Source of the DNA: Arthrobacter_E sp044748305
GTDB lineage: Bacteria > Actinomycetota > Actinomycetes > Actinomycetales > Micrococcaceae
Assembly (NCBI RefSeq): GCF_044748305.1
Contig: NZ_JBIVFT010000001.1
Coordinates: 310,001-374,000, forward strand
DNA: 64,000 nucleotides
Direction of reading: 5' to 3'
Shown: piece by piece, positions 1 to 8,358 of the stretch
Position numbering within the stretch: position 1 is the first letter of the stretch
How the letters are laid out: each line of letters starts with the position of its first letter
Notes under the pieces: generated by a model
Databases searched by the model: none
Seen by the model: the letters and a program-made list of their open reading frames with translations, nothing else
Told to the model about the DNA's origin: nothing
Program-made: the position numbers and the translations under genes

Positions 1-603
1 ATCGCGCAAGGTGATCGCTTCACGGCCACCCGATATAGGGAGCACCGCTGGATTATCTTGGCCATGGAGCGTGCCAGGACTGGCCCGACCGAGTGGTCGG
101 GTGATCTTCCAACTCCTGAGGTGATGAAGCGTCGGCTAGTCAGGAGGTTCGGACCTGAATACGCCGGGCTATACGGTTGGGCCGCTCGCGTCACGTCTCG
201 ACGGTTGGGCGTAACCAAGCCTGGTTGGCAACATCTCCAACAACTCGCGCGTGTCGATGAACATGCGGGTCGGGTCCAGGACGCACACCATGCTGTCCAT
301 GGAGCGGACGCTTTTGGACTTTTGGGGACAATTGACTTTAGCTCGGGGTATTTCCATGCTGGTGCGTCTCCACAAGGCATCCTTGACGTGGCACGAGACA
401 CCACTCGACTCTTCCGGCAGACGCTGTCAGCGGTCTTCGATATTTGCTTAAAGTACACCTCGGCGCGTAAGCCGCAGATATTGCAGGGTGTTGTTGAAGC
501 GCACCTCCTCAACCTCGAACGCGATCTTGGATGGCGCATACTGTCAACGAATGCTGAAGCACGTGATCGGTACTCGGCAACGATCGATGATTGGTTGAAC
601 TAG
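1..603 (+). CDS. hypothetical protein, 5' end beyond window edge
   Basis: The reading frame has no stop between base 1 and the TAG at 601-603, so the gene probably begins left of the window. In-frame TTG (58) and ATG (64) codons exist but neither has a convincing ribosome binding site. The visible 200 residues are soluble and mostly helical in character, with a basic stretch near residue 50 and no signal peptide or membrane segment. I do not recognise the family. The neighbourhood is an accessory region with broken genes, so this gene may itself be degenerate. Confidence 0.45.
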   Translation: MAQGDRFTATRYREHRWIILAMERARTGPTEWSGDLPTPEVMKRRLVRRFGPEYAGLYGWAARVTSRRLGVTKPGWQHLQQLARVDEHAGRVQDAHHAVHGADAFGLLGTIDFSSGYFHAGASPQGILDVARDTTRLFRQTLSAVFDICLKYTSARKPQILQGVVEAHLLNLERDLGWRILSTNAEARDRYSATIDDWLN

Positions 604-993
604 ATCGAGGGAAGCCAGCCGTCGAATAACGAGCGTTTTTGACGGGACCCGGAGGTCTGGCGCAATGTGGCGTCCGCAAACCAAGGGTTCAGCGGACGAG
701 GCTAGAGGGGCGCGAATCGATGCGTACAAGGGGCCGATTTCGCTCACGTACGCACCTACTTGCTGCGGATGAGCTGCAGGAGACCTCTCGGGTGTCACGT
801 AGGCCACCCGCACGGGAGGCCCCTTCATCGCCGCGACTGCCGGTAAGGCCTGACTGGCGGTATTGGCGCAGGTAGCCGGTGGAGACGTTCGAGTCGTGCC
901 GACAGCGAGCGGTCGGTGCACCAGATGGTCCTACGTGTGGGCGCGTGGTGGAGTTCCGGTTTAACGTCTAGTTCCCCGACGGGAGGAGTCGGC
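604..993. other. 390-bp intergenic stretch, no gene recognised
   Basis: No frame on either strand gives a protein I recognise. A leftward frame of about 125 codons crosses it but has no ribosome binding site and atypical composition. The right end contains the first copy of a 19-bp element (953-971) that recurs after the MOSC gene, and the ribosome binding site of that gene (981-987). Confidence 0.4.
953..971 (+). repeat. 19-bp direct repeat, copy 1
   Basis: Matches 1690-1708 at 16 of 19 positions. In one forward frame both copies read F-x-F-N-V-stop, so they could be 3' ends of related lost genes. The pair brackets the MOSC gene. Confidence 0.4.
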
Positions 994-1662
994 ATGGCGC
1001 ATGTTGTCTCGGTGAACATCGGCGCGGCTCGGCCGAACACCGCCAAAGACACTCCCACCGGCATCTACAAGCGGCCGGTCGACCAGATCGAACTGCGGCC
1101 GCCTGGCCCGAAGCGCGGTGGACTTGGCAGCGGCGTCGTGGGTGACTTCATCGGTGACAGGCAGCACCACGGTGGCGACAACCAAGCCGTGTACGCGGTC
1201 TCCAGAGAGGAACTGGACTGGTGGGGCAAGGAACTCGGGCGTGATCTGAACGACGGCATGTTCGGGGAGAACCTCACCACGGCCGGACTCGATACTGATT
1301 ACGCACTCATCGGTGAGCGCTGGCAGGTGGGGGAGACGGTGGTGCTTCGGGTCGAGGGGCCTCGAATCCCGTGCGGAACGTTCCGCATGCACATGGGCGA
1401 GACCGGCTGGCTCAAGCGGTTTGTCGATCACGGCCTGTCGGGCGCCTACCTGTCGGTTGAGCGTCCGGGGTTCGTCAGGGCCGGTGAGCCGATCACGGTG
1501 CTCTCCCGCCCGGACCACGCGATCGATGTGCCGACGGCCTTCCGGGCGTTCTACGACGACATCGACGCGATGCGTTTGGTCATCGATGCGGGTGTTCTAT
1601 CGAACCCCGAGGACGCGACAGCGCTGGAAGCCCGCTTCGAACGACTACGCCGTACGCGCTGA
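994..1662 (+). CDS. MOSC domain-containing protein (YiiM-like)
   Basis: A 222-residue protein of the MOSC family, the sulfur-carrier domain found at the C terminus of molybdenum cofactor sulfurases and in free-standing YiiM-like proteins. Seen: a GDxQHHGG-type segment near residue 50, the DGMFGENLTT segment near residue 90, and the family cysteine in PRIPCGTF near residue 127. The ATG at 994 follows a GGGAGGA ribosome binding site (981-987); more upstream in-frame starts lack one. It stands alone between degenerate stretches and is bracketed by short repeats. Free-standing MOSC proteins of this type are linked to molybdoenzyme-dependent detoxification of N-hydroxylated bases; a specific role here is inference. 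Confidence 0.85.
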   Translation: MAHVVSVNIGAARPNTAKDTPTGIYKRPVDQIELRPPGPKRGGLGSGVVGDFIGDRQHHGGDNQAVYAVSREELDWWGKELGRDLNDGMFGENLTTAGLDTDYALIGERWQVGETVVLRVEGPRIPCGTFRMHMGETGWLKRFVDHGLSGAYLSVERPGFVRAGEPITVLSRPDHAIDVPTAFRAFYDDIDAMRLVIDAGVLSNPEDATALEARFERLRRTR

Positions 1663-1689
1663 GGCCTCGCCGCGGTTCAACATGATGGG

Positions 1690-1708
1690 GTTCCACTTCA
1701 ACGTCTAG
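1690..1708 (+). repeat. 19-bp direct repeat, copy 2
   Basis: Second copy of the element at 953-971 (three mismatches). It ends in the same ACGTCTAG and starts 28 bp after the MOSC stop codon. Confidence 0.4.
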
Positions 1709-1832
1709 GTCGACCGGCGAAAGGCTGCCCAGTCCGCTGAGCGGGTGCCCGGTTCATCCTGGTGAGCCCTGAGGGAGCCCTTGGCAGACGAGTTGGACTT
1801 CAGGTCTCTCGTGACAGCCGGTCACCGAAAGT

Positions 1833-2420
1833 TCAGATCCGGCGCGGTGCGGTGCCCTCCTGCCAGCGATACAGGTCACGCAGCAGGGAAATCTCGGCAC
1901 CATGATGGATCAGCTCCCTATTGACGTGCAGGATTATGCCTTCCATGGGAAAACGTTCGGGACCCGCTGCGGGTGGACTCTCCAGGTCGGTATCCGAGAG
2001 CCGGAGGACCCCGGCGTTCCATCTCCCATACATCTCATCGAGCTATTCCAACGCCTCGTCAGCGCTCCCTGCGTAGGCGAACGTTTCGGAGTCAATATCC
2101 TGGCCACCAAAGTGCCATCCGACCCGATACCCCAGGCAGGAGACGATGATATGGGCCAGCCGCCAGGCGATCGTGGTCACTGGGGCAGGCACCGGGGCCG
2201 GGGACACAGAATCCATCGTCCAATTCCCAGAATGCGCCGGCATCGATACCCCTGACGTGCCGGGTGGGCGGATGCTCCAGCAATCGCGTACGGGTTCCCA
2301 AAAGTATTCTTCATCGGAGAGACCGTGCAGCCGTGGCCGCAAGTTCTTGTGCCAGTGCCTGTCCAACTGGTCTGCGATTCGCTCGCTTCTTCCCATTTCC
2401 TCACAGTACATCTCGACCAC
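1833..2420 (-). pseudogene. DinB family protein gene interrupted by an in-frame TAG
   Basis: Leftward gene for a DinB/DUF664-type four-helix protein (metal-dependent hydrolase-like fold of the mycothiol S-transferase group). Reading from GTG 2420 (or ATG 2411), the protein includes a SDEEYFWEPV segment, the helix TTIAWRLAHI with the first family histidine, and after the break HVNRELIHHGAEI with the C-terminal histidines. An amber codon at 2043-2045 falls between ADEALE and LDEMYGRWN in one continuous frame, where homologues would be expected to have a sense codon (CAG to TAG is one substitution). Both halves look intact, so the mutation is recent or the stop is read through. No strong ribosome binding site is visible. 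Confidence 0.75.
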
Positions 2421-2603
2421 ATCTGTTCTTTTCGTGGTGAGTGCTCCGCCGTCGGAATGAGACGGAGTAGATACTGCCGCCGGCCGGTTCTGCCTTGCTC
2501 GCCTCATCTGCCCCATTGACCATGCGATGGGGACGGATCTGAGTAGGATGATCCCGCCCGGAACGATCGCCGGGACCATCTCGCTGAGCGGACGGAGAAA
2601 TGG

Positions 2604-3629
2604 ATGACGGATAGGTACCTGAATCGACAGGCGCACAAAGTCGTAGGGTATGTCGTTCGTTCAGGTCAGCTTCTGGTGTTCGCTCACGACCATATTCCTC
2701 TGGAGGTCGGCGGCGTTCAGGTCCCGGCGGGGACCGTGGAGCCCGGAGAAACGGCAGAGGCCGCCGTCGTGCGGGAGGTCTTTGAGGAGACCGGGCTACG
2801 GGTGCGCGTGATTCGATATCTGGGTTCGGAAAGCTATGACGTGCGGCCGGCGAAATCGGAACGGCATATCCGATATTTCTTCCATCTTGAGCCCGTCGAC
2901 CGTGAGAGTCCCGTGCGGTGGTCGGCTGGCGAACCTGATCCGTCGGACGGCAGCGGTCCGAAGAGCTGGACCTGTTGGTGGCTTCCTTTGGAAGATGCGC
3001 ATGTGCTTTGTGCCGGCTTCGGGGCTCGGCTCAGCGAAGTCGTGGCTGACAGAACCGGGCACCGAGTGGAGGATGCGAGTCCCGGCCTTGGCGGCGGCGA
3101 TCCGGACCTTCGCCTGCGAAGAATCCGGGCGGAGGACGCTCCAGATGTTCTGGACGCGTTCGCATCGGATCAGGACATGAACCGGCAAGGGAGAGTGGCC
3201 TCACTCGCCGATGCCGAGACGTACCTCGATCGTCTGACGGATCCTGACTCCGGGCACGAGCCATGGGTGATCTCTTTGGCGGGCCGACTCGTTGGCCTGG
3301 TGTGCGTCAGTGTTGATGAAGCGAACCGCAATGGGTGGTTTTGGTACTGGATGAGTGCGGGGACGCGTGGCCGGGGTTTGGTGAGACGGTCTGCTGCGAC
3401 TGTCGCGGACTGGGCGCTGAATGTGCGTGGACTTGACCGCTTGGAACTCGGCCATCGTGTGAACAATCCAGCGTCGGGTGGAGTCGCGCGGGCTGCGGGC
3501 TTTGTGAAGGAAGGCACCGAACGAGCGAAATTCCTGGTGGATGGACAGCGAATCGATGTGGACACTTATGGACGGTTGAGCTCGGATCCACGTCCTGTTT
3601 TCGATGCGGTGCCCATGATCGATGCGTAG
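2604..3629 (+). CDS. Nudix hydrolase - GNAT acetyltransferase fusion
   Basis: A 341-residue two-domain protein. Residues about 10-140 form a Nudix domain with an intact box GTVEPGETAEAAVVREVFEE followed by TGL, so it can bind Mg2+ and hydrolyse a nucleoside-diphosphate-linked compound. Residues about 170-330 form a GNAT N-acetyltransferase with the acetyl-CoA loop in RGRGLVRRSA and the C-terminal ARAAGFVKEGTER strand typical of RimJ/RimL-like enzymes. The ATG at 2604 has a GGAGA site at 2594-2598; an overlapping ATG at 2600 closes after four codons. Substrates of neither domain can be told. The fusion suggests a combined resistance or housecleaning function, which is inference. Confidence 0.85.
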   Translation: MTDRYLNRQAHKVVGYVVRSGQLLVFAHDHIPLEVGGVQVPAGTVEPGETAEAAVVREVFEETGLRVRVIRYLGSESYDVRPAKSERHIRYFFHLEPVDRESPVRWSAGEPDPSDGSGPKSWTCWWLPLEDAHVLCAGFGARLSEVVADRTGHRVEDASPGLGGGDPDLRLRRIRAEDAPDVLDAFASDQDMNRQGRVASLADAETYLDRLTDPDSGHEPWVISLAGRLVGLVCVSVDEANRNGWFWYWMSAGTRGRGLVRRSAATVADWALNVRGLDRLELGHRVNNPASGGVARAAGFVKEGTERAKFLVDGQRIDVDTYGRLSSDPRPVFDAVPMIDA

Positions 3630-3777
3630 GACGTGAAGCGGACGTTCTTCTGGTGGGGTAGGCCTCGGAACGTCACTCCGATGCCCCAGAACCTCACCCA
3701 GGAGTCAGCACAGGCTGAGATGATGGTCTGGCCGGTTATTGGATTTGATGCGATCTCGCAGCAACCCGGAGGACGTC

Positions 3778-4167
3778 ATGAGACTTCACCACGTACAGAT
3801 CTCCATGCCGAGCGGCGGGGAAGCCGAGGCTCGCAGATTCTATGCAGATGCATTGGGTCTGCACGAGGTCGAGAAGCCGCCCGCGCTCAGCGGACGGGGC
3901 GGGTGCTGGTTCCGAGCCTTTGATGGAGACGCCGTCGTCGCTGAGATTCACCTGGGGATTGATGAGCCGTTCGTTCCTGCTGCGAAGGCACATCCGGGTC
4001 TGCTCTGTGCCTCCATCGAAGAATTGGAGTCGATAGCGGGCCGGATCGAACGTGGCGGGTACGAGCTGTCCTGGGCCGAACGAGACACCTTCAAGGGGTA
4101 CGCCCGTTTCCACGCGCGTGATGGTTTCGGAAATCGCGTCGAAGTTCTGGCCGTTGCCACGCAGTGA
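3778..4167 (+). CDS. VOC family protein (glyoxalase/bleomycin-resistance fold)
   Basis: A 129-residue single VOC domain: LHHVQISMP near the N terminus supplies the first metal-ligand position, AEIHLGI the second, and DGFGNRVEVL near residue 122 the C-terminal glutamate. Members are metal-dependent lyases, dioxygenases or drug-binding proteins; the substrate cannot be predicted. The start at 3778 is chosen over an in-frame ATG at 3739 because GGAGGA lies at 3768-3773 and the VOC fold begins immediately after. Confidence 0.85.
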   Translation: MRLHHVQISMPSGGEAEARRFYADALGLHEVEKPPALSGRGGCWFRAFDGDAVVAEIHLGIDEPFVPAAKAHPGLLCASIEELESIAGRIERGGYELSWAERDTFKGYARFHARDGFGNRVEVLAVATQ

Positions 4168-4319
4168 ACAGGACGGGCACGGTGCCGGGGCGGGGTCCGC
4201 TCATGCGCCGCCTCGCCAGCGGCTCCGGCAAGTCTCAGTCCGACTGATCGGATGTGGCTGGAACTATCGGGTTTCGCTCCCTTTCCGAGACAGAGAATCG
4301 ATGGTGACAGGAGGACCAC

Positions 4320-5183
4320 ATGATCGGAACACTCAACGCCCTCGTCGACCACATCGAGCAGAATCTCGGGGAGTCGATCGACGTCGCCGCTTTCGCGCAG
4401 AGACACGGCACGACGGAGTATCACCTGCGGAGGATGTTCTCGTCGCTGGCACAGATGCCACTGTCTGAGTACATCCGGAATAGGAGGATGACGCTTGCCG
4501 GTGCCGCACTTGCTGCAGGCGAGCCCAATCTCCTGGATGTCGCAGTGCGCTATGGATACGGTTCCGCTGAAGCGTTCGGCAGGGCCTTCCGTGCGGTGCA
4601 TGGTGTGAGCCCGGCCGAAGTGCGCCGTCAGGGTGGTCCTCTCAGCACACAATCCACGCTCCGATTCCGTCTGAGCGTAGAAGGAGGTACACCCATGGAT
4701 GTCACCATCACGGAGCGGCCGGAGTTCATTCTCACGGGCCATGCCGCGCAGGTTCCGCTCATTCACGAAGGCGTCAACCCGCACATTCAGGCGCATATCG
4801 CCGCCATTGCGCCCGAAGAGCACCTGCGACTCAAACAACTCAGCAACACCGATCCTGGCGGGATCCTCGCCGTGACGGCGGACCTGGATCCGGATGCGCC
4901 GGAAGGGTCCATGCTCACCTACCTGCACGGCGTCGCCGTGGAGTCCGGAACCGTGCTTCCTGAAGACCTCGACACCATCCGGCTTGAGGCCGGCGTCTGG
5001 GCGGTGTTCGGCTCGCGTGGTGCGTTTCCTGAAGCGCTCCAGAAGGTCTGGGCCGCGACGGCGACCGACTGGTTTCCGTCGAACCCGTGGCGATTGCGCC
5101 CAGGACCGTCGATCGTGCGCTATCTGGAGTTCACAGAGAGCCATGCCTCCTGCGAGCTGTGGCTGCCGGTCGAGAAAGCCTGA
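4320..5183 (+). CDS. AraC family regulator with GyrI-like effector domain
   Basis: 287 residues. Residues 1-105 carry two helix-turn-helix motifs of the AraC/XylS type (DVAAFAQRHGTTEYHLRRMF and LDVAVRYGYGSAEAFGRAFR). Residues about 125-287 form a GyrI-like/effector-binding domain (MDVTITERPEFILTGH... through YLEFTESHASCELWLPV). This N-terminal HTH plus C-terminal GyrI order is that of the SoxS-Rob/BmrR-related regulators that sense small hydrophobic compounds. ATG 4320 follows an AGGAGG site (4310-4315). It follows the VOC gene by 152 bp in the same direction; a target is not evident. Confidence 0.88.
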   Translation: MIGTLNALVDHIEQNLGESIDVAAFAQRHGTTEYHLRRMFSSLAQMPLSEYIRNRRMTLAGAALAAGEPNLLDVAVRYGYGSAEAFGRAFRAVHGVSPAEVRRQGGPLSTQSTLRFRLSVEGGTPMDVTITERPEFILTGHAAQVPLIHEGVNPHIQAHIAAIAPEEHLRLKQLSNTDPGGILAVTADLDPDAPEGSMLTYLHGVAVESGTVLPEDLDTIRLEAGVWAVFGSRGAFPEALQKVWAATATDWFPSNPWRLRPGPSIVRYLEFTESHASCELWLPVEKA

Positions 5184-5597
5184 ATGCCGCTCACGGTTCG
5201 GATGCCCCGTCACCCCATGGTGGCGGGGCTTCCGCTGTCCCGGCCAAAATTCGCCGACGTTAGAGCTTGTCAGCGAGGACCGAGCCGAACAAATCCGTTG
5301 CTGTGCCTAGAAACAACAGCCTAAGCACAACCTGTGCTGCTCGCCGCCCTGCCTCCGCGTCGGCTGGGGATGCCGGAAGACATGGCTCCGCTTCGCTTCG
5401 GTCACGCTGATCCGGCTGCTCCCTTCTCTGCCAGATATCTTTTCGTGGCAGGTCAGCCGGCCTTCGAGCTGTCGCTCTGGTGTGGGACTTGCCCGTTCCA
5501 CCAGGGAACCGCCGGGCCGTGCGTCTGAAATTCTGAGAGGTAACGGTTCTCCGTTGTGTTCAATACCTTGACCATGTGGCTGGACAGACCGCCCTGA
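5184..5597. other. 414-bp intergenic stretch
   Basis: Holds an imperfect terminator-like hairpin (5204-5229) and otherwise no gene I can support. A rightward frame of 64 codons (5334-5528) lacks a ribosome binding site and resembles no family known to me. Confidence 0.4.
5204..5229 (+). terminator. hairpin after the AraC-type gene
   Basis: GCCCCGTCACC pairs with GGTGGCGGGGC across a four-base loop, with one G-U/mismatch position. It lies 20 bp after the regulator stop codon. There is no long T run, so termination strength is uncertain. Confidence 0.5.
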
Positions 5598-6182
5598 TCA
5601 CTCAGTTGCGGCTGGCATAAGGCTGCTCTTCAGGTGGATCGTGCTGTTCACGCCGTCAATAGCCCATTCTCCAGACGGCCGCACATGTAATTCAGTGATG
5701 CTCGCGTTGGCGATGTGGAGCCTCATCCATGCGTTTGGTGCAGCTCCGAGCACATGACTGACGAAGGAACTCACTACAAAAGCGTGTGTCACGGCGATCA
5801 CCGTTCCGGCCTGCATAGAGTCGTTCAACCGGTTCCAGGACTCGGTGATCACCTCACCATTCACATCGCGTTCATCCTCCGGCACAGTACGGAGATAGTC
5901 TCGTTGCCACGGCGTATAGTCCCTGACGCGATCGTTCGAAGGATAGGGGGTCCGGTCCTCCAGGAGCTCGGACGGCGCCGAGGAGAGGGACAACTGTCGT
6001 GCGATGATCCGGGCGGTCTCATGGGTTCTCAGACGCGGCCCGTGGAGGAGCACATCCGCTTCAAAACCCATGAGAAATTCAGCTAGACGCTCTGCCTGCT
6101 TCCTGCCGATAGGGCTGAGCGCCGGGTTCGGGCTATCGTCCTTTGCTGCTTCGGCATGTCTGATCAGAAGCAATCGATCCAT
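5598..6182 (-). CDS. histidine phosphatase family protein (SixA/phosphoglycerate mutase-like)
   Basis: A 194-residue single-domain histidine phosphatase. The phospho-accepting RHAE motif is at residues 8-11 (LLLIRHAEAA), an RLRTHETA segment supplies the second arginine, and the second catalytic histidine is in AVTHAFVVSSF near residue 146. These place it with small phosphohistidine/phosphomonoester phosphatases such as SixA and CobC-like enzymes; the substrate is unknown. The start at 6182 is chosen because the motif lies right behind it and upstream residues are low-complexity basic. No operon partner. Confidence 0.82.
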   Translation of the reverse strand: MDRLLLIRHAEAAKDDSPNPALSPIGRKQAERLAEFLMGFEADVLLHGPRLRTHETARIIARQLSLSSAPSELLEDRTPYPSNDRVRDYTPWQRDYLRTVPEDERDVNGEVITESWNRLNDSMQAGTVIAVTHAFVVSSFVSHVLGAAPNAWMRLHIANASITELHVRPSGEWAIDGVNSTIHLKSSLMPAATE

Positions 6183-6297
6183 GCCGTCACTGTATATGCT
6201 GCGCCGCCGCCCCAGTCGTATCGGCATGGCAGTGTTTGATGTCGGAGACGAGAGCGCCGGAGGCTGAAGCAGCTCAGGAGTGCCTCTCCTCGTTCTG

Positions 6298-6796
6298 CTA
6301 CGAGCGGCCAGGGAGCTTCACCGGAATGTAGAAGACCCCTTCGTCATTGTCGACGACCTGGACTTCGACGCGGTCCCCTTGAACCAGGTACTCGTCGACG
6401 CTAATGAGGCCGGTGGCTCCGGCGAGATCACGTACCGCGTAGGCAGGGATCAGACCGCGGCGCTTGTTCGCGTCGTCTGCCGGCGCGTAGCGAGGGCCGG
6501 TCGCGAGTCGACTTGCACAGCACTTTCATGCCCACCAGGTCGCCTAGCTCGGTCTCGATGTCCTGCCAGGCGCGAATCTGGATCCCAGGGTTGTCTTCTA
6601 ATTTCTGCTGTAGCTTGACCAGCGTACGGTCCGGGCCTCTGATACGTCCTTCGTGCACGCTGAGCCGCATGCGGTCGCCGTCCTCAAGTACCCGGTCGCA
6701 TTGCTGATTGAGCCATCTCAGGAGCGATGTCCGGGCAGAGTCCCAAGCGCCGTATCGCTTCTGATAACAGTCATTGACAACCTCCTGTTCACTCAT
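6298..6796 (-). pseudogene. frameshifted RelA/SpoT-like gene remnant
   Basis: From ATG 6796 the first 94 codons encode a helical N terminus and the beginning of a RelA/SpoT-like nucleotidyltransferase: RIRGPDRTLVKLQQKL followed by ELGDLVGMKVLCKS, matching the family pattern of a basic R-x-K segment and D-L-x-G-x-[RK]-[VI]. After about 6515 this frame degenerates and stops at 6428. The +1-shifted frame is open from about 6525 to a TAG at 6298-6300 and encodes protein-like sequence (DDANKRRGLIPAYAVRDLAG; VEVQVVDNDEGVFYIPVKLP). Either one base was lost or gained near 6515, or a deletion joined two genes. The catalytic core residues beyond the junction are missing, so synthetase activity is unlikely. 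Confidence 0.55.
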
Positions 6797-6895
6797 GCTG
6801 GGATGGTACGCCAGAAAACAGGTCCAGTCGACGGTTTCTGCCGGGGGTTCCGCTGTGCCAAAATGAACTTCACCGCCAGGAAGGGAGTCCGTCCC

Positions 6896-7888
6896 ATGAA
6901 TGAAATGCCACGCGAGTCAGGGCTTCTCGACACCACCGACGGGCAACGGGTCTATTGGGAGGAGTGGGGCGTCGCTGACGGCGTGCCGGCACTCTATCTG
7001 CATGGAGGTCCAGGCGGAGGGCTGGGGACGAGCGGTTATCGCCACCGTTTCGATCTGAACCGCACCAGGCTCATCGGCTTTGAACAGCGCGGCTGTGGAC
7101 GGTCTCTGCCGCACGCCTCAGACCCGTCAACCGATCTGAGCGTAAACACCACCACCCAGCTGATCGAGGACATCGAGGCGCTGCGCGCGGCTCGCGGTGT
7201 CGACCGGTGGATCGTGAATGGAGTTTCCTGGGGATCGACCCTGGCTCTTGCCTACGGTCAGACGCATCCTGGGCGCATCGCCGGGCTTGTCTTGTTCGCA
7301 GTCACCACGACCAGCCGTCGGGAAGTCCACTGGATCACCGAAGGCGTCGGCGCAGTCTTCCCCGAAGCATGGCACCGGTTCGCGAGCTTTGCTGAGGAAG
7401 CGGACCCGGGGTATCGGAGAGGAGAAACCCGTCTCGTGGACGTATACGCCCGGCTCCTGAATTCACCGGACGAGGTCCTTCGCGACACGGCTTCCCGGGA
7501 ATGGGCTCTTTGGGAGGACGCTCACGTTTCAATCGCGAGTGGGGGCGTTTTCCGTGATCCCCGATGGCATGATGACGCCTATCGACTCGCCTTCGCACGG
7601 CTGACCACTCACTACTGGGCACATGCCGGCTTCAGTGAGACCGGTCTCCTGGCACGCATGAATCGCTTGGCGGGTATTCCGGGGACACTCATCCACGGCA
7701 GAAACGACATCTCGGGGCCCGCGGTGACGGCGTGGGAGGTCCATCGCGCATGGCCCGGATCAACGCTGATCATTGACGAAAAAGGCGGTCACGGTGGCCC
7801 GGCGATGGTTGATGCGTGGTCTCGGGCGAACACTCAGCTTGTCGCCGATCTGTCCGGTCCCAAATCCCAGCAAGGAGAATCGTTGTGA
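6896..7888 (+). CDS. pip: proline iminopeptidase (alpha/beta hydrolase)
   Basis: 330 residues of the S33 prolyl aminopeptidase family, which releases N-terminal proline from peptides (EC 3.4.11.5). Seen: the oxyanion-hole segment LHGGPGGG near residue 40, the FEQRGCGRS segment (DQRGxGxS in the family) near residue 64, the nucleophile elbow GVSWGS near residue 107, aspartate in HGRNDISGP and histidine in GGHGGPAM near the C terminus. ATG 6896 is preceded by AGGAAGGGA. The TGA stop overlaps the ATG of the next gene by one base (7888), implying coupled translation. Confidence 0.9.
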   Translation: MNEMPRESGLLDTTDGQRVYWEEWGVADGVPALYLHGGPGGGLGTSGYRHRFDLNRTRLIGFEQRGCGRSLPHASDPSTDLSVNTTTQLIEDIEALRAARGVDRWIVNGVSWGSTLALAYGQTHPGRIAGLVLFAVTTTSRREVHWITEGVGAVFPEAWHRFASFAEEADPGYRRGETRLVDVYARLLNSPDEVLRDTASREWALWEDAHVSIASGGVFRDPRWHDDAYRLAFARLTTHYWAHAGFSETGLLARMNRLAGIPGTLIHGRNDISGPAVTAWEVHRAWPGSTLIIDEKGGHGGPAMVDAWSRANTQLVADLSGPKSQQGESL

Positions 7889-8340
7889 TGGAGCTACGCG
7901 TTGAGTTGGTCGATGGCTTCGTTATCGATACGGATCGTTCGAGGCTGGACCTGGAACGAGTGCACCGGTGGCTGTCCACTGACGCGTTCTGGGCTATTGG
8001 TCGGTCGTTCGAGACCATCCGTCGATCCGTGGATGCCTCGCTTAATTTCGGGCTCTATGCTCCCGACGGTGCGCAGCTCGGTTAGGCTCGCGTCGTGACG
8101 GACGGCGTCACCTTCGGGTGGCTCTGCGATGTCTACATCGCGCGAGAGGCACGAGGCCGTGGCCTTGGGAGGCAACTGTCTCAGACGATCGTCGATGTTG
8201 TGAGACCCCTGGGTTTGAAGCGTTTCATGCTGTCTACCCTGGACGCGCACGAGCTCTATTCCAAGGCGGGTTTCATTCCACTCCCGGAGCCGGAGAAGTT
8301 GATGGTCCTTGATGACCTTGAGGCTGCTCAGAGGTCTTGA
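7888..8340 (+). pseudogene. GNAT acetyltransferase gene interrupted by an in-frame TAG
   Basis: One continuous frame encodes a 150-residue GNAT protein except for a TAG at 8083-8085. Before it lie 65 codons ending FGLYAPDGAQLG; after it ARVVTDGVTFGWLCDVYI, the acetyl-CoA loop REARGRGLGRQL and AHELYSKAGF. Related proteins usually carry tyrosine or another aromatic residue at the broken position (QLGYARVV type), so TAC or TAT to TAG is the likely change. GTG codons at 8095 could restart translation, but that product would lack half the fold. It overlaps pip by one base. Confidence 0.75.
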
Positions 8341-8358
8341 TCAGTTCGATACGTGCTC

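Noticed and set aside
544..921. Leftward frame of 125 codons in the first intergenic stretch
   Set aside because: No ribosome binding site, overlaps the end of the first gene, and no recognisable motif; considered as an integrase remnant but not supported.
5334..5528. 64-codon rightward frame after the AraC-type gene
   Set aside because: No start signal and no similarity recognised; left as unexplained spacer.
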